From NCBI GenBank assembly GCA_028716365.1, contig JAQUPZ010000009.1, forward strand, positions 62,001-126,000: DNA of 64,000 bases, in the 5' to 3' direction. This DNA is from Kiritimatiellia bacterium. GTDB lineage: Bacteria; Verrucomicrobiota; Kiritimatiellia; UBA8416; YA12-FULL-48-11. Both the position numbers and the translations under genes were made by a program. Every line of letters begins with the position of its first letter. The stretch's first letter is position 1. Under the pieces are notes generated by a model. The model saw nothing but the letters and a program-made list of their open reading frames with translations, was not told where the DNA came from and ran no database searches. Of the stretch, positions 54,226-63,843 are shown piece after piece.

Positions 54226-56789
54226 AACTGACAAAAATACTCCTGATTTCATTCCTGGTATCACTGACAATGTGGATGTTGTTTTCGTGGCCTCTCCCGC
54301 GTTACATTCGCCATGCAATCCCCTCTTCTTCTCAGAACATTGAAAAATACCAGATGCGGGCCATGATTCCTGGAGATCAGCTCCAGCTTTATTATCAATT
54401 CTGGCTTGTCAGCGAAATGATTACAGGCCGTACTCCATGGCTGCACAACGTTTATGAATTTAACACAGGTGATGACTCAGTACGTTATCGCCCCGGGGCC
54501 TATTATGCACCTTTCTCCCTTTTTGCCGCCATTTTTTCATGGATCGGCGGCAGGGAATTTGGATGGAATTCAACAGCTTTCATTTCAATATGGTTAATTT
54601 ATCTTTGCACATGGCTGCTAGCCAGACGTTATACTGTAAACGAATACATTGCGGCTGGTTCAGCATTGATAAGCGTCGGCCTTCCCTTTTTATGGGTAAA
54701 TCTCCTTGGCGGAAGTCCGGCAGGTTTTTCAATGGCATGGGTACCACTCATGTTTCTCGGGATTGATATGGCTGCAAGAGATAATCGTATTACTGGAGGA
54801 ATTCTTGCCGGTATTGCCCTGTTATTCCTGAGATGGGGCGATGCTCACCTTTTCTTTTTCTCAGTTCTTGCCGCACCATGCTGGTTCTGCCTGGTAATGA
54901 TGAACAACCCTGTATTTAAATGGAGTGACATCGCGCACTACAAGAAACTGTTCTTGGCGCTGCTTCCCATTGCCATCATGTTCGGGATAACCCTCGTATA
55001 TCATTTTCACAAAAACCTGCATGTTGATCTCTCGAAGTCTGTAGGAACACGTCCCCTTTCTGAAATTGCTCTCTTCTCTCCTCCCGCAAATGGCCTCGTT
55101 GCCTGGCATGCCGGCGGAATTACAAGTCATATTTTCATCGGATTCACCATAATTATAATCATAGTCGCGGGGTTACTTTGTTTCTTCTTTTCTCAAAGCA
55201 AGATGTCATCGGAAACAAAAATCATCCGCCTGATGTTTGTATGCCTAATCCTTGGAATAACAGGCATCATTTTACTGGCCCTTGCCACGAGGGGTCCCTT
55301 TGATGGCCATATTTTCGGCGCGGTCAGAAAATTGATTCCTCAATACAAAATGATACGTCAACCTGCAAAAATCTTCTGCCTGATGCCATGTCTTCTGTCC
55401 ATCACCTGCGCCATGGCCATGACACATATTTACATCCTGCTGCAAAATCGAAAGTTTCTGCGGATGATCATTTCTCTGGTTATTTTTGCAGCATTAATTA
55501 TCGAACTGAAAGCTCAAGTTCGTCCAACACTTTGCCTGCTTCACGACAAACAGAACGCCTATCAAGCCATCAGCGAAGATGCCCGGAACACTCTGAAAAA
55601 CAATGAAGAATACCGTCCTGCCGCACTTGTTTTACCGATATGGCCGGGAGATTCTCATTTTGCATCGATTTATGAACATTATGCTTCCCTGTACAGGATC
55701 AGGCTCATCAACGGTTATAGTCCTGTGGTGCCGGAAAAATACGTAAAAACCGTTTTTCGGGCACTGGAAAGCGCAAATCAGGGCATCTTGAACAATCTCC
55801 AGATGAACGATCTCCTATACCGCTTCAAGATCAAATACATCGTTCTGCATGAAGATCTCTTCCCGGAGAAGGTAAGCCCTTTCCCTGTAGGGCTGACTCT
55901 TCAGAACCTCCTGAATCACCCCCGGCTTAAGCTTATTGGCAAGGATGGCTCCGCATGGTCATTCAAGATCCTTGAAGAACCGTCACAACATGAAAAAAAG
56001 CTGGATTTCATGATATCGTTGTTTCCCACCCGGCGATGGGAACTCGAGTTGTGTACAAACCAGAACGTAATTGCTGAACAGAGCACAGACGCCTCCGGAA
56101 ACACTTATCTTTCTCTTTCTGTCACAAATTCCTGGGTGGAAACAGCCCCGGTTAAACTCGGGCCGGTCACAAATCCGAAATGGCTGATCCGTACCCGCGG
56201 AACGGGTATATTAAAAGTCATTACTTCCACCAGTTTAAACGTATTGGATAATAATACTCTTTCAATTTCGGCAACCGACTGGACGTGGAAGGATATACCA
56301 TTTCAATCATCGACCAATTTCGGTCCTGTCACGTTACGGCTCGTCCTGGAAAGCGGGGCCATAAATGCCGATATGGCCATTATTACAGGGGGTGAGAGGA
56401 AACAAGTTGCACCAGGTGAAAAAATGGAAATTCCGGCGGTCTGCTTCTTTCATGCCGGGTACACCAGTAAAGATCTTTCCAGTGTAAAACTCAGGAAAAC
56501 TGACGAACCTGTGGCCGCGGCTTTTTATGGTCCCAAACTTCCACTTGAAAAAGGCCGGTACGAAGTGGAATTTATCTGTTCATCTTCGGCGCCGACCGGC
56601 ATAGAACTCGGCAAGCTGAACATGAGGCGAACTGATGCTGAAGATAAAGACTGGACACCGGTCATCGCAGGTCAATCGGCCAAACTTTCTTATATTCAAA
56701 ACCTGAATCTGCCGGTGAATATTCTTTTCCTGTTCTCAAGAAATGCAGACGTGGAAATCAGGAAAGTGATTATTACAAGAATGGAATAA
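54222..56789 (+). CDS. Large multi-pass membrane protein, GT-C/YfhO-like
   Basis: An 855-residue protein with about 11-12 hydrophobic helices to residue 430 and a 400-residue extracytoplasmic tail. The loop after helix 1 contains M-I-P-G-D-Q-L-Q-L-Y-Y-Q-F-W-L, with acidic residue D near 50 in the place of the GT-C catalytic Asp. The tail includes LYRIRLINGYSPVVPEKY and beta-sandwich segments (TNPKWLIRTRGTGILKVI; LPLEKGRYEVEFICSSSAP). Substrate unknown. Translationally coupled to the pyruvyl transferase gene and convergent with the GT4 gene (18 bp). Confidence 0.7.
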   Translation: MKLTKILLISFLVSLTMWMLFSWPLPRYIRHAIPSSSQNIEKYQMRAMIPGDQLQLYYQFWLVSEMITGRTPWLHNVYEFNTGDDSVRYRPGAYYAPFSLFAAIFSWIGGREFGWNSTAFISIWLIYLCTWLLARRYTVNEYIAAGSALISVGLPFLWVNLLGGSPAGFSMAWVPLMFLGIDMAARDNRITGGILAGIALLFLRWGDAHLFFFSVLAAPCWFCLVMMNNPVFKWSDIAHYKKLFLALLPIAIMFGITLVYHFHKNLHVDLSKSVGTRPLSEIALFSPPANGLVAWHAGGITSHIFIGFTIIIIIVAGLLCFFFSQSKMSSETKIIRLMFVCLILGITGIILLALATRGPFDGHIFGAVRKLIPQYKMIRQPAKIFCLMPCLLSITCAMAMTHIYILLQNRKFLRMIISLVIFAALIIELKAQVRPTLCLLHDKQNAYQAISEDARNTLKNNEEYRPAALVLPIWPGDSHFASIYEHYASLYRIRLINGYSPVVPEKYVKTVFRALESANQGILNNLQMNDLLYRFKIKYIVLHEDLFPEKVSPFPVGLTLQNLLNHPRLKLIGKDGSAWSFKILEEPSQHEKKLDFMISLFPTRRWELELCTNQNVIAEQSTDASGNTYLSLSVTNSWVETAPVKLGPVTNPKWLIRTRGTGILKVITSTSLNVLDNNTLSISATDWTWKDIPFQSSTNFGPVTLRLVLESGAINADMAIITGGERKQVAPGEKMEIPAVCFFHAGYTSKDLSSVKLRKTDEPVAAAFYGPKLPLEKGRYEVEFICSSSAPTGIELGKLNMRRTDAEDKDWTPVIAGQSAKLSYIQNLNLPVNILFLFSRNADVEIRKVIITRME

Positions 56790-56807
56790 CCACCGGAATG
56801 TCAAAGG

Positions 56808-57887
56808 TTATTGTTTCCCGAACAAAGGCGACAACAGTTCCTTGAATTCATTATCCACCGATCGTGATGCAAGTCTTTCCATACGCTTCGCCTGCGACAC
56901 CATTACTTCATTCCTTATCATCGGATTCGATACAACATCATGGATCAACTCTGCCAGTTCACATGGATTCATATCGTCAAAAAGCACCCCAGCCCCATCC
57001 ATTGCTTCAGGCATTCCCCCAATCGCCCGTGCAATAACCGGCACGCTGCTGTGCATTGCCTCGATTAACGGCAGACAGTAACCTTCGTGGCGGCTTACGC
57101 TTACGAACACATCCGCCACCCGATAATAAGCCGCAACTCCCACAGGCGATGCAAAATCCTCGAAACACACATTCGCCAGATCAAGCTCCCCGGCAAGCAT
57201 TCTCAGCATGGCATAGTAAGCAGGAACTGTCTGCTTGGATCCGACTATGATAAGACGGCTGAAAGGGTCAATTGATTTATTGTACCAGGCAAAGGCCAGA
57301 ATAAGTTCTTCAATACATTTGTTAGGCGCAAGCCGTCCAACACAGAGAATGTTAGTCAGATCGGCTGAAAATTTACCAAGAATAGATGGATCAGGCGCAA
57401 CAGTATATTGCGGTATGTTGAATATCAAAGGGAAAACCCGAACATCCTTGAACCCCAGAGCATCAAGCTCCAGAGCATCATAACGCGAAACAGCCCAGCG
57501 CGCATCTGCTGCGGCTGCAATCCTTTTGAGATCGTCTCTTGCAGTTCTTAATTGTGTCGCAACTTCAGAGTCAAATGGATTGAAAAATCCGGCAGGCGTT
57601 ATATTGTGGTAAAGTAATACCTTCCGGCCTGAAGACGTGATATATGTATCTGTGGCTTCTGACAATATTGAATGATGATAAATGACAATATCATCAGGTC
57701 CTGCGGCAAAATCCTCCATCCGGCGTGCTACATGAACCATATCGGGTGAGATCCTGGTTGCGGGCGCATAAATGAAAGAGGTTATACCCATTCTTGTGCA
57801 AATATCCTTGATGGATAACGCTTCCGATGAGATCGCATCCCCCAGGGCAAATCCGGAAACAAGCTGATGAATAGTTAAGTTTTTCAT
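56808..57887 (-). CDS. GT4-family glycosyltransferase
   Basis: A 359-residue GT-B glycosyltransferase. N-terminal G-F-A-L-G-D-A-I-S-S-E-A is the acceptor-side loop. The C-terminal half has I-L-C-V-G-R-L-A-P-N-K-C, L-I-I-V-G-S-K-Q, and the donor-site motif S-V-S-R-H-E-G-Y-C-L-P-L-I-E-A-M-H (E-x(7)-E) near residues 268-284. Adds a sugar during glycan assembly. The gene for a 146-residue coiled-coil protein ends 26 bp upstream on the same strand. Confidence 0.93.
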   Translation of the reverse strand: MKNLTIHQLVSGFALGDAISSEALSIKDICTRMGITSFIYAPATRISPDMVHVARRMEDFAAGPDDIVIYHHSILSEATDTYITSSGRKVLLYHNITPAGFFNPFDSEVATQLRTARDDLKRIAAAADARWAVSRYDALELDALGFKDVRVFPLIFNIPQYTVAPDPSILGKFSADLTNILCVGRLAPNKCIEELILAFAWYNKSIDPFSRLIIVGSKQTVPAYYAMLRMLAGELDLANVCFEDFASPVGVAAYYRVADVFVSVSRHEGYCLPLIEAMHSSVPVIARAIGGMPEAMDGAGVLFDDMNPCELAELIHDVVSNPMIRNEVMVSQAKRMERLASRSVDNEFKELLSPLFGKQ

Positions 57888-57913
57888 TATTCGATTCGCT
57901 AAATCAGAGAAAG

Positions 57914-58354
57914 TCAGCGAAGGCGCTTCACCTCGGATTCAAGGGTTTCCAAACGCTTTGAAATTCCATCCATCTTACCTTGTATCGTCTTTTGCTGTAT
58001 TTCGATACCGGTTATAAAAAGTTCATTAATAAGATTCTGTTGAAACGTTATCCGGTCATGTTGGTACCGCAACAACTTCCAAAGGACCCGCCTTAACACC
58101 GCCATTATCCTGCCGGACAAACCGGCGCGCGCAGGAATAGGAAATGGGGCCGTGCTGGCGCCATGCCGCATTTTCAGCAACCGGACAAACTGTTTCAGAT
58201 ATCCATCTGCAGTGATTTCATCCTTCAGACAAAGCGCGGAATGCTGAGGCGAAAGGAAAGGCACAGGACTGTTTTGTACGCGCTGTTTTGCCCTGTTTAC
58301 TATCTGTTGCCCAATATCTGATGTCCGGTCTTTTCCAGCAATTATTAAGTTCAT
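57914..58354 (-). CDS. Small coiled-coil protein, module of glycosyltransferase clusters
   Basis: A 146-residue protein, predicted cytoplasmic. Residues about 78-146 contain a helix S-G-R-I-M-A-V-L-R-R-V-L-W-K-L-L-R-Y-Q, then N-L-I-N-E-L-F-I-T-G-I-E and a terminal coiled coil M-D-G-I-S-K-R-L-E-T-L-E-S-E-V. The same kind of R-L-L-W-K-x-L pre-coil module is often attached to methyltransferases and glycosyltransferases in polysaccharide loci, here standing alone (from memory, not checked). No enzyme motif. Probably co-transcribed with the GT4 gene. Confidence 0.65.
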   Translation of the reverse strand: MNLIIAGKDRTSDIGQQIVNRAKQRVQNSPVPFLSPQHSALCLKDEITADGYLKQFVRLLKMRHGASTAPFPIPARAGLSGRIMAVLRRVLWKLLRYQHDRITFQQNLINELFITGIEIQQKTIQGKMDGISKRLETLESEVKRLR

Positions 58355-58492
58355 GGCTGTATTTCGCGTATTTCCGGGTCTTCTCTATCAAAGCCGATTA
58401 TGAAGGTCAAACTGATAACCGGACGGCATAACAATTCACTTGCATCCTTATCAACCTATAAGTATGGTTCAAAAAAATTAAACTTAATAATT

Positions 58493-59707
58493 ATGAAATT
58501 ATTCATTTTCAGATTCGTTTGCAGTTTTATACTGGCGATAATGTCCACTTCGCTCCTTCCTGTGTTTTCTGCAGAACAACAGCCAACCTGTGCTGTCTTG
58601 ACATTTGAAGCAAAAGAAGGAGTACAACAGGATCAGGCAGAACTTCTCTGTAATAGTTTCTCGGATTTTCTATCTGGAACAGGAAAATACCGTGTTATAC
58701 CGAGACAATTGGTAAACAACACCCTTACCGGGCAGGCTTTTAATGTAGCGCAATTCGAAACAGAAGTTTTTGCCGCAGTTGCAGCCGGAAAACTCCTTAA
58801 AGTTGACTATGTAGTAATGGGGCGGGTAGAAAAGATTGCACAGGGATATGTTCTTGTAACATCCCTTTTCGACATAAAAAACAGTGTCGCTGTCAGAACA
58901 TCAAGATCTTCTTTTCTTTCAGACAGCGGGTGTTTTGTAGAAACTGCAGCCGAAGACAATGCAAAAGCACTGGCAGGCGTAAAGCAACTGGTACCCCGAG
59001 AAATACCGGTACATGAACCTCAGGACAATGCCGCCGGAATCGAATGGATTACTGAAGAGTTTATATGGGGGGATATTAAAATAGGTACGAGATTGACTTA
59101 TTTCCGGTTACTGAAGAATAGCAGTGATTCTTTCATTGGGACCATCAACCAGCTTGACGAGGATCAGAATTATATGCCGATCAAGCTTTTTGCCGACTGG
59201 TTCTTCACTCCAACATGGGGTATAGAAATAACATGGGATACAATCAAAGCCCGTACGGGAACAGAGGAAGGGGATTGTGACGGTACCTTTGTCCTTAAAG
59301 GACCAATGGTTTCATTGATCGGCAGGTACCTTAATGATTCGCCATGGACACCTTATGGAGGTATAGGGCTGGCCTATTTTAATGCAGATTTCGACTCTGC
59401 CACTGCATGGCGTTTGGGATATTCGCCCAACCAGGAATGGATTGATGCAGGTCGTCCTTCAGAACCGTATTTGGGAAGGATTCGAACAATGAACCTGAAC
59501 AATCCGATCGGCATTGTCCTGAATGCAGGCTGCGAATACAAGATTTCGGATAGATGGTCGGCAGATCTTTACCTGCGCTGGACCAAAGTTGATGTTAAAG
59601 CCGAAGTTCTAATCCATGAGAACGGAGAACTATGGTGGGATATTCCACAAGAGAAGATTCCAATGGATAACATTGCCCTAGGGCTGGGAATTCGTTACTC
59701 GTTGTAA
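58493..59707 (+). CDS. CsgG-N-like periplasmic domain plus outer-membrane barrel-like protein
   Basis: A protein of about 404 residues beginning with the signal peptide at 58493 (MKLFIFRFVCSFILAIMSTS...). A longer frame from 58400 adds 31 residues with no signal character. Residues about 30-160 have the TolB/CsgG-N pattern: C-A-V-L-T-F-E-A-K-E-G-V, T-G-K-Y-R-V-I-P-R-Q and AAGKLLKVDYVVMGRVEKI. The last ~200 residues alternate polar and hydrophobic strands and end YGGIGLAYFN... and ALGLGIRYSL, a typical OmpW/OmpX-like barrel with a C-terminal aromatic/leucine. Links periplasmic and outer-membrane functions; role unknown. Confidence 0.75.
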   Translation: MKLFIFRFVCSFILAIMSTSLLPVFSAEQQPTCAVLTFEAKEGVQQDQAELLCNSFSDFLSGTGKYRVIPRQLVNNTLTGQAFNVAQFETEVFAAVAAGKLLKVDYVVMGRVEKIAQGYVLVTSLFDIKNSVAVRTSRSSFLSDSGCFVETAAEDNAKALAGVKQLVPREIPVHEPQDNAAGIEWITEEFIWGDIKIGTRLTYFRLLKNSSDSFIGTINQLDEDQNYMPIKLFADWFFTPTWGIEITWDTIKARTGTEEGDCDGTFVLKGPMVSLIGRYLNDSPWTPYGGIGLAYFNADFDSATAWRLGYSPNQEWIDAGRPSEPYLGRIRTMNLNNPIGIVLNAGCEYKISDRWSADLYLRWTKVDVKAEVLIHENGELWWDIPQEKIPMDNIALGLGIRYSL

Positions 59708-59720
59708 ATTAATTCTGGCG

Positions 59721-60353
59721 TTATGATTGACCGGTAAGTTTCTTTTCGTTGTCATTTCCGCCAGCTATTGTCTCTTCAAGTTTCTTGAGGCGTGCCTCCA
59801 GAATTGCAACACGCTGTGCAACCTTTGTATGATCCGTTTGCATCGCAGATAAAGAAATTGAAAAATGAAAAGCAACCATCACAAGAAAAGTGAAGGATAC
59901 TGTCGCAATTGCTGTGGCATATTCCATGCCGGTTACAGCCCTGAACAAAGATACTGCATCTGGGAAAAGAACAGAAATCAAAATGATCAGGGCAGTTACC
60001 ACCCACAACAGGGCATACTTCTCCTGCAGATGCGTCCGCCTGATTGATTCAAACGTAATATAAAGCACCAGGATACTGACCAAACCCATAATGACCCTTA
60101 TACGATTCAGATATTCGGTGGAAATAACAAATTCAATCACCTTTTGAGGAATTGCAGAGAACGTCACAAGTATGCCACCTGCTATCAGCCATAAAATCCC
60201 GGTAAGAATACTGCAATCCCTTTTCCATGTGACCCTGCCGGCAAGCATTAAGACCAGAAGCCCGACCAGTCCAATACAGACACGCTGGAATATGGCACCT
60301 TCCCATCCCATTGCATACCGTCTTGTCACATTATCTACCAAAGCAAAGATCAT
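59721..60353 (-). CDS. DUF2304-like membrane protein
   Basis: A 210-residue protein with five or six hydrophobic segments. DUF2304 core: V-L-Y-I-T-F-E-S-I-R-R-T-H-L-Q-E-K-Y-A-L-L-W (about residues 95-116), followed by two helices and a C-terminal coiled coil (VAQRVAILEARLKKLEETIAG). An N-terminal extension with two to three helices is longer than in most DUF2304 proteins (usually about 120 residues). DUF2304 genes normally accompany GT2 dolichol-phosphate-mannose-synthase-like genes, as here, where ATG and TGA overlap. Confidence 0.8.
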   Translation of the reverse strand: MIFALVDNVTRRYAMGWEGAIFQRVCIGLVGLLVLMLAGRVTWKRDCSILTGILWLIAGGILVTFSAIPQKVIEFVISTEYLNRIRVIMGLVSILVLYITFESIRRTHLQEKYALLWVVTALIILISVLFPDAVSLFRAVTGMEYATAIATVSFTFLVMVAFHFSISLSAMQTDHTKVAQRVAILEARLKKLEETIAGGNDNEKKLTGQS

Positions 60354-61117
60354 ACTTTACCTGCAATATTCTCTCTGGAATAGCGTAAATCAACCGGCCT
60401 GGCCCGGTCCACCAATAATGCCAGGAAAACCTTTACCACATAATAGAACGTACCCCATCTTCCTATGGTTGAGGATCCTGCCGTACGCTCCCTGAATGTC
60501 GTTGGCACTTCACAGAAATCGTATCCTTCCCGCCTCATCAGCGCCAATGCTTCAGGCTCGGGATAATCCATTGGATAAACACAGGAAAAGAAATACAAAA
60601 GAGGACGATTTAACATCTGAAATCCCGATGTTGGATCGGTAACTTTTCTTCTGCAAATAGCAGAAAGAAACGCTGCCAAACCATAAATACCACAATTCCG
60701 AATCCAAGTACTTTTATAGCCGCCTTCTTCAAGAAATCTGGAGCCAATAACAAGATCCGTCTTTCTGGTTTTCATAGTTTCAACCAGATTCTTCATTTCC
60801 GATGGAGGATGTTGCCCATCCCCATCGCATCGAATGGCATACTCGTATCCATTCTCGTAGGCATACCTGAAACCGACCTGGACTGCCCCACCTACGCCAA
60901 GGTTACACGGCAGATCAAGTACTTCAGCCCCATTTTCCCCTGCAACAACAGCAGTACGATCTGCCGAGCCATCATTTATGACCACAATATCAGTATCTGG
61001 AACACAATTATGAATTTCATTAAGAAGCGAGGCTATGCTCGCTTCCTCATTAAAAGCTGGAATCAGAATTACAGTGTTTGACCTTCGATTTTTCATATCT
61101 TTTTGATTATTGCTCAA
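60350..61117 (-). CDS. GT2-family glycosyltransferase (DPM1-like)
   Basis: A 255-residue GT-A enzyme. V-I-L-I-P-A-F-N-E-E-A-S-I near the start, DIVVINDGSADRT (about 44-56), and the metal site R-C-D-G-D-G-Q-H (about 95-102), then SRFLEEGGY. It resembles polyprenyl-phosphate sugar synthases that supply lipid-linked sugars to GT-C enzymes such as those encoded at 40129 and 54222. The stop overlaps the DUF2304 start by 4 bp. Confidence 0.93.
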   Translation of the reverse strand: MSNNQKDMKNRRSNTVILIPAFNEEASIASLLNEIHNCVPDTDIVVINDGSADRTAVVAGENGAEVLDLPCNLGVGGAVQVGFRYAYENGYEYAIRCDGDGQHPPSEMKNLVETMKTRKTDLVIGSRFLEEGGYKSTWIRNCGIYGLAAFLSAICRRKVTDPTSGFQMLNRPLLYFFSCVYPMDYPEPEALALMRREGYDFCEVPTTFRERTAGSSTIGRWGTFYYVVKVFLALLVDRARPVDLRYSRENIAGKV

Positions 61118-61160
61118 GAAAATAGCAGATCTATCGAAAGGTTACAAGGAGGAGATACAG

Positions 61161-61283
61161 ATGGATCTCGACCACAAAATCCAGTTCTCTTACGCCATCT
61201 GTACTGTAGCCCGCCTGCAGGAGTCGGGGCGGGCGCGAAATGTGGCTATAATTAACCAGTGGGCTTTACGCTATCAGCTTTAA
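61161..61283 (+). CDS. Possible 40-residue peptide gene with strong ribosome binding site
   Basis: ATG at 61161 is preceded by AAGGAGG with eight to nine bases' spacing, one of the best sites in the window. The peptide (M-D-L-D-H-K-I-Q-F-S... ending A-L-R-Y-Q-L) is soluble, without a signal peptide. It overlaps the end of the - strand gene at 61252. Inside it lies a GCCCGCC/GGCGGGC inverted repeat (61209-61215, 61228-61234). It could be a fragment of a lost gene. Confidence 0.3.
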   Translation: MDLDHKIQFSYAICTVARLQESGRARNVAIINQWALRYQL

Positions 61284-63609
61284 CCGCTTCAATCCTGATC
61301 AGATGAATTTTGGCACCCAAGTCGTTTTCATATCCCTTTACTCCAGTTTTTGCGGGGTCATAAGGTTTGTCTGCATAAATTCTGTATATTCCGGTTCGTT
61401 TGCCATCATCCTTCTGATCGCCACCCCTCGAAAGAGTTCCCGAGACACTGCTGAAGTCATTACTCACAACCAGAGACAATGCAGTACCATTCCATGGCGG
61501 CTTAATCCGAAGTACCTGTCCATCAACTCCATCATCACGATCTGCTGCACCATCTATACTGATTCTCACAGCTTGTCCCGGCAATGGAACCGGACCTACC
61601 ACGCCGCTCTCTTCCCTGCTCCACCTAGCCGGTAGCATTTTCCCATCCACCTTTATCGGCATTTCTCTTCCCCAAGCACCTCTAATAGCAAGCGGGCCTT
61701 CATCAAATACTTTATTCAAAACAGGCAAAGAAGTTCCGCCAGTAACAGGCTTAATCGAGAGAAATCTGATGTCCACAGACTGCACTCGCTTTTCTGCAGG
61801 CAAGGCCCCCTTGCTCGCCACTTTTCCCAACTTGAAAGATTTAGAAAATACCTCGTTGAGAAGGATCTCTTCTTCCATACCTGGATTCTGATATGCCGTT
61901 GCGATCAGCACCTCTTCTTTGTAAGCTTTATCTGCCAACCAACGTATTATCTCAGCTACTCCTTTATGCGCTCTTTCACACAATCCAAGCACCCTTGTCC
62001 GGCCCGTAACCGCAAATGGAACGCTATACGGATAATAATCGAAGAAAACCAACCGGTTTTCAATACGGGCCCTTACATTCTCCACCCAATCCCATGCACC
62101 TCTGTCACACCTTACGGTATAAGGCGCAGGCCACCTGAAAAGATTTGATCCGCCTGCAATGAGTAAAAATAAAACCGCAATACCTCCGGTCACCAGATGC
62201 AAGGGTTTGGGAGCCTTCTGAATTATCGTTTGCAGCCATGAGGCAACTGACGGCAGAATTCCGACAACCGCAATGAGATATACAGGCAACAAACGGCGTT
62301 GGCTCCAAAGCCCCATTTGCTCAGCTCCTTTGAGATAAGCAAACACCGGGAAAGCCAGCAATACCACCATCAACGCCATCCTCGCACGGACATTCCGCCG
62401 GGAAACAAGGATATATCCAACCGCCAGGATAAGCAAACTCCCCAGACAGAGACGTACTCCTGAACCCGCTTCAATAAGTCCGCGACACACAAAGGTCTTT
62501 TGTGACCACAACATTGCGGAGAATGTTATTGGAATAACACTCAACATTAAGGGGAGACAGGTGACAAAATGCCTGTTTCTCTCGGAAAGTTTCTGATACC
62601 AGCCAGACCAAACCGGCTTTGTCAATACGGCAACTGCTGTAACAATGATCATCAATCCGGCACATGCAAGTGTTATCCGATGCGAAGCACTGACAATAAA
62701 GTTGTGTTTTATCCCGAACCAGTCCAGGTGACCATATGGTGAACAGGCATACATCGCCATCCCAATCATTACTACAAACCCTATACCGAAAGAAACTACC
62801 CCGGCTGATATATCTTTGAGCCGTTCATTCAAATCCAGCACAAACAGCATTAGGAGGGGTAACGAGACGACAATCATTGCAGGATGAAAACTTATGGCCA
62901 ACCCGAGGGCGAGATAAGAAAACCGCGAAATCCGTTTACCCTCAGGACAGGTCAACCAGTTTAGCAGAGCAAGGGTAAGAAGCACCGACGCCACGGACTC
63001 CACGTAGAAACCTCTCAATAACCATGCAGGCAATGGCGATCCGACAAGTAATGCGGCAGCAAGTATAAGGCCCAGCCAGCTTCCATATGCCATCCCGACA
63101 AGAAGAACAACTGCAGAAAACAGCAACCCGATAACTGGAACCAGATAATCAAGTGCATCTCCCGGAACAATGGCATCAAATCCCACTGCACAAAGCGGGA
63201 GAAGAGGATAAAAGAAAGGTTCAGTTTCACATTTATCAAGCGATTTGACCAGGAAAGACCTGTCGCGGGTATTACGTTCTTTCATTGAGGGAAGAAGCAT
63301 GAACTTGTTGCGAATGTCACGCGGAGCTTCCATTAGGACCCGGTCGGTTTCATGCATAGTCCGTCCGGCTTGGAATGCCCTGGCCATCAGACGGTATCCC
63401 GAATTATCCAGGCCGGCAAACGTATCCTCATGCGGCCTTAAAAGGAAAATCGCAGAAAACACCATCGCTACTATCGCTATAACACGAACTTTTGTACTGC
63501 AATCTGCAAGTCGTTCCCGCAGGTTACGAACAATTCCGAACGTAACCCCGAAGATACTGATCAGCAGAAACAAAAGCAGAGATATGGCAAGAATATTCAT
63601 ATTAACCAA
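61252..63609 (-). CDS. Large multi-pass membrane protein of glycan region
   Basis: A 785-residue protein with about 13 hydrophobic helices to residue 500 and a beta-rich extracytoplasmic tail of about 280 residues. An early loop L-D-N-S-G-Y-R-L-M-A-R-A-F-Q-A-G-R is of the GT-C type (Asp and arginines after the first helices). DWVENVRARIENRLVFFDYYPYSVPFAV is at the membrane-tail junction. No confident family. The tail repeats short Ig-like strands (GLSIKPVT-like patterns). It is preceded by 38 bp and a remnant-like short frame at 63648. Confidence 0.65.
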   Translation of the reverse strand: MVNMNILAISLLLFLLISIFGVTFGIVRNLRERLADCSTKVRVIAIVAMVFSAIFLLRPHEDTFAGLDNSGYRLMARAFQAGRTMHETDRVLMEAPRDIRNKFMLLPSMKERNTRDRSFLVKSLDKCETEPFFYPLLPLCAVGFDAIVPGDALDYLVPVIGLLFSAVVLLVGMAYGSWLGLILAAALLVGSPLPAWLLRGFYVESVASVLLTLALLNWLTCPEGKRISRFSYLALGLAISFHPAMIVVSLPLLMLFVLDLNERLKDISAGVVSFGIGFVVMIGMAMYACSPYGHLDWFGIKHNFIVSASHRITLACAGLMIIVTAVAVLTKPVWSGWYQKLSERNRHFVTCLPLMLSVIPITFSAMLWSQKTFVCRGLIEAGSGVRLCLGSLLILAVGYILVSRRNVRARMALMVVLLAFPVFAYLKGAEQMGLWSQRRLLPVYLIAVVGILPSVASWLQTIIQKAPKPLHLVTGGIAVLFLLIAGGSNLFRWPAPYTVRCDRGAWDWVENVRARIENRLVFFDYYPYSVPFAVTGRTRVLGLCERAHKGVAEIIRWLADKAYKEEVLIATAYQNPGMEEEILLNEVFSKSFKLGKVASKGALPAEKRVQSVDIRFLSIKPVTGGTSLPVLNKVFDEGPLAIRGAWGREMPIKVDGKMLPARWSREESGVVGPVPLPGQAVRISIDGAADRDDGVDGQVLRIKPPWNGTALSLVVSNDFSSVSGTLSRGGDQKDDGKRTGIYRIYADKPYDPAKTGVKGYENDLGAKIHLIRIEAVKADSVKPTG

Positions 63610-63647
63610 ACAAATGGATCATCTATCAGGCCAGAAAACACCTTTCA

Positions 63648-63775
63648 TTATTTTGTATTTTTCTTTACCGGACGATCCGGGTTCGGCACTGTGTAGATTG
63701 CAACATCCTTGTTATCAAGTACTTTCTTGAATCTTGGATCCATATCAATATCCCTCAGAAAGTAATCCGGATATA
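63648..63775 (-). pseudogene. C-terminal remnant of a membrane glycosyltransferase-like gene, or a 31-residue ORF
   Basis: On the - strand the frame after a TGA reads I-Y-P-D-Y-F-L-R-D-I-D-M-D-P-R-F-K-K-V, continuing D-N-K-D-V-A-I-Y-T-V-P and ending at 63648. The string F-K-K-V-L-D-N-K-D-V-A-I-Y-T-V is typical of the very end of GT-C/YfhO-like proteins. The in-frame ATG (63743) has GAGGG eight bases upstream, so a short peptide is the alternative. No continuing frame is visible upstream. Confidence 0.35.
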
Positions 63776-63843
63776 TTCACAAAAAAGGTTAATAATAATT
63801 AACGGAAAAGCCTATATCGTCAGTCAGTTTCGCGTTAAGCATT

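Noticed and set aside
58400..58492. Longer start for the CsgG-N/barrel protein
   Set aside because: It would place 31 residues before a standard signal peptide that starts at the ATG at 58493.
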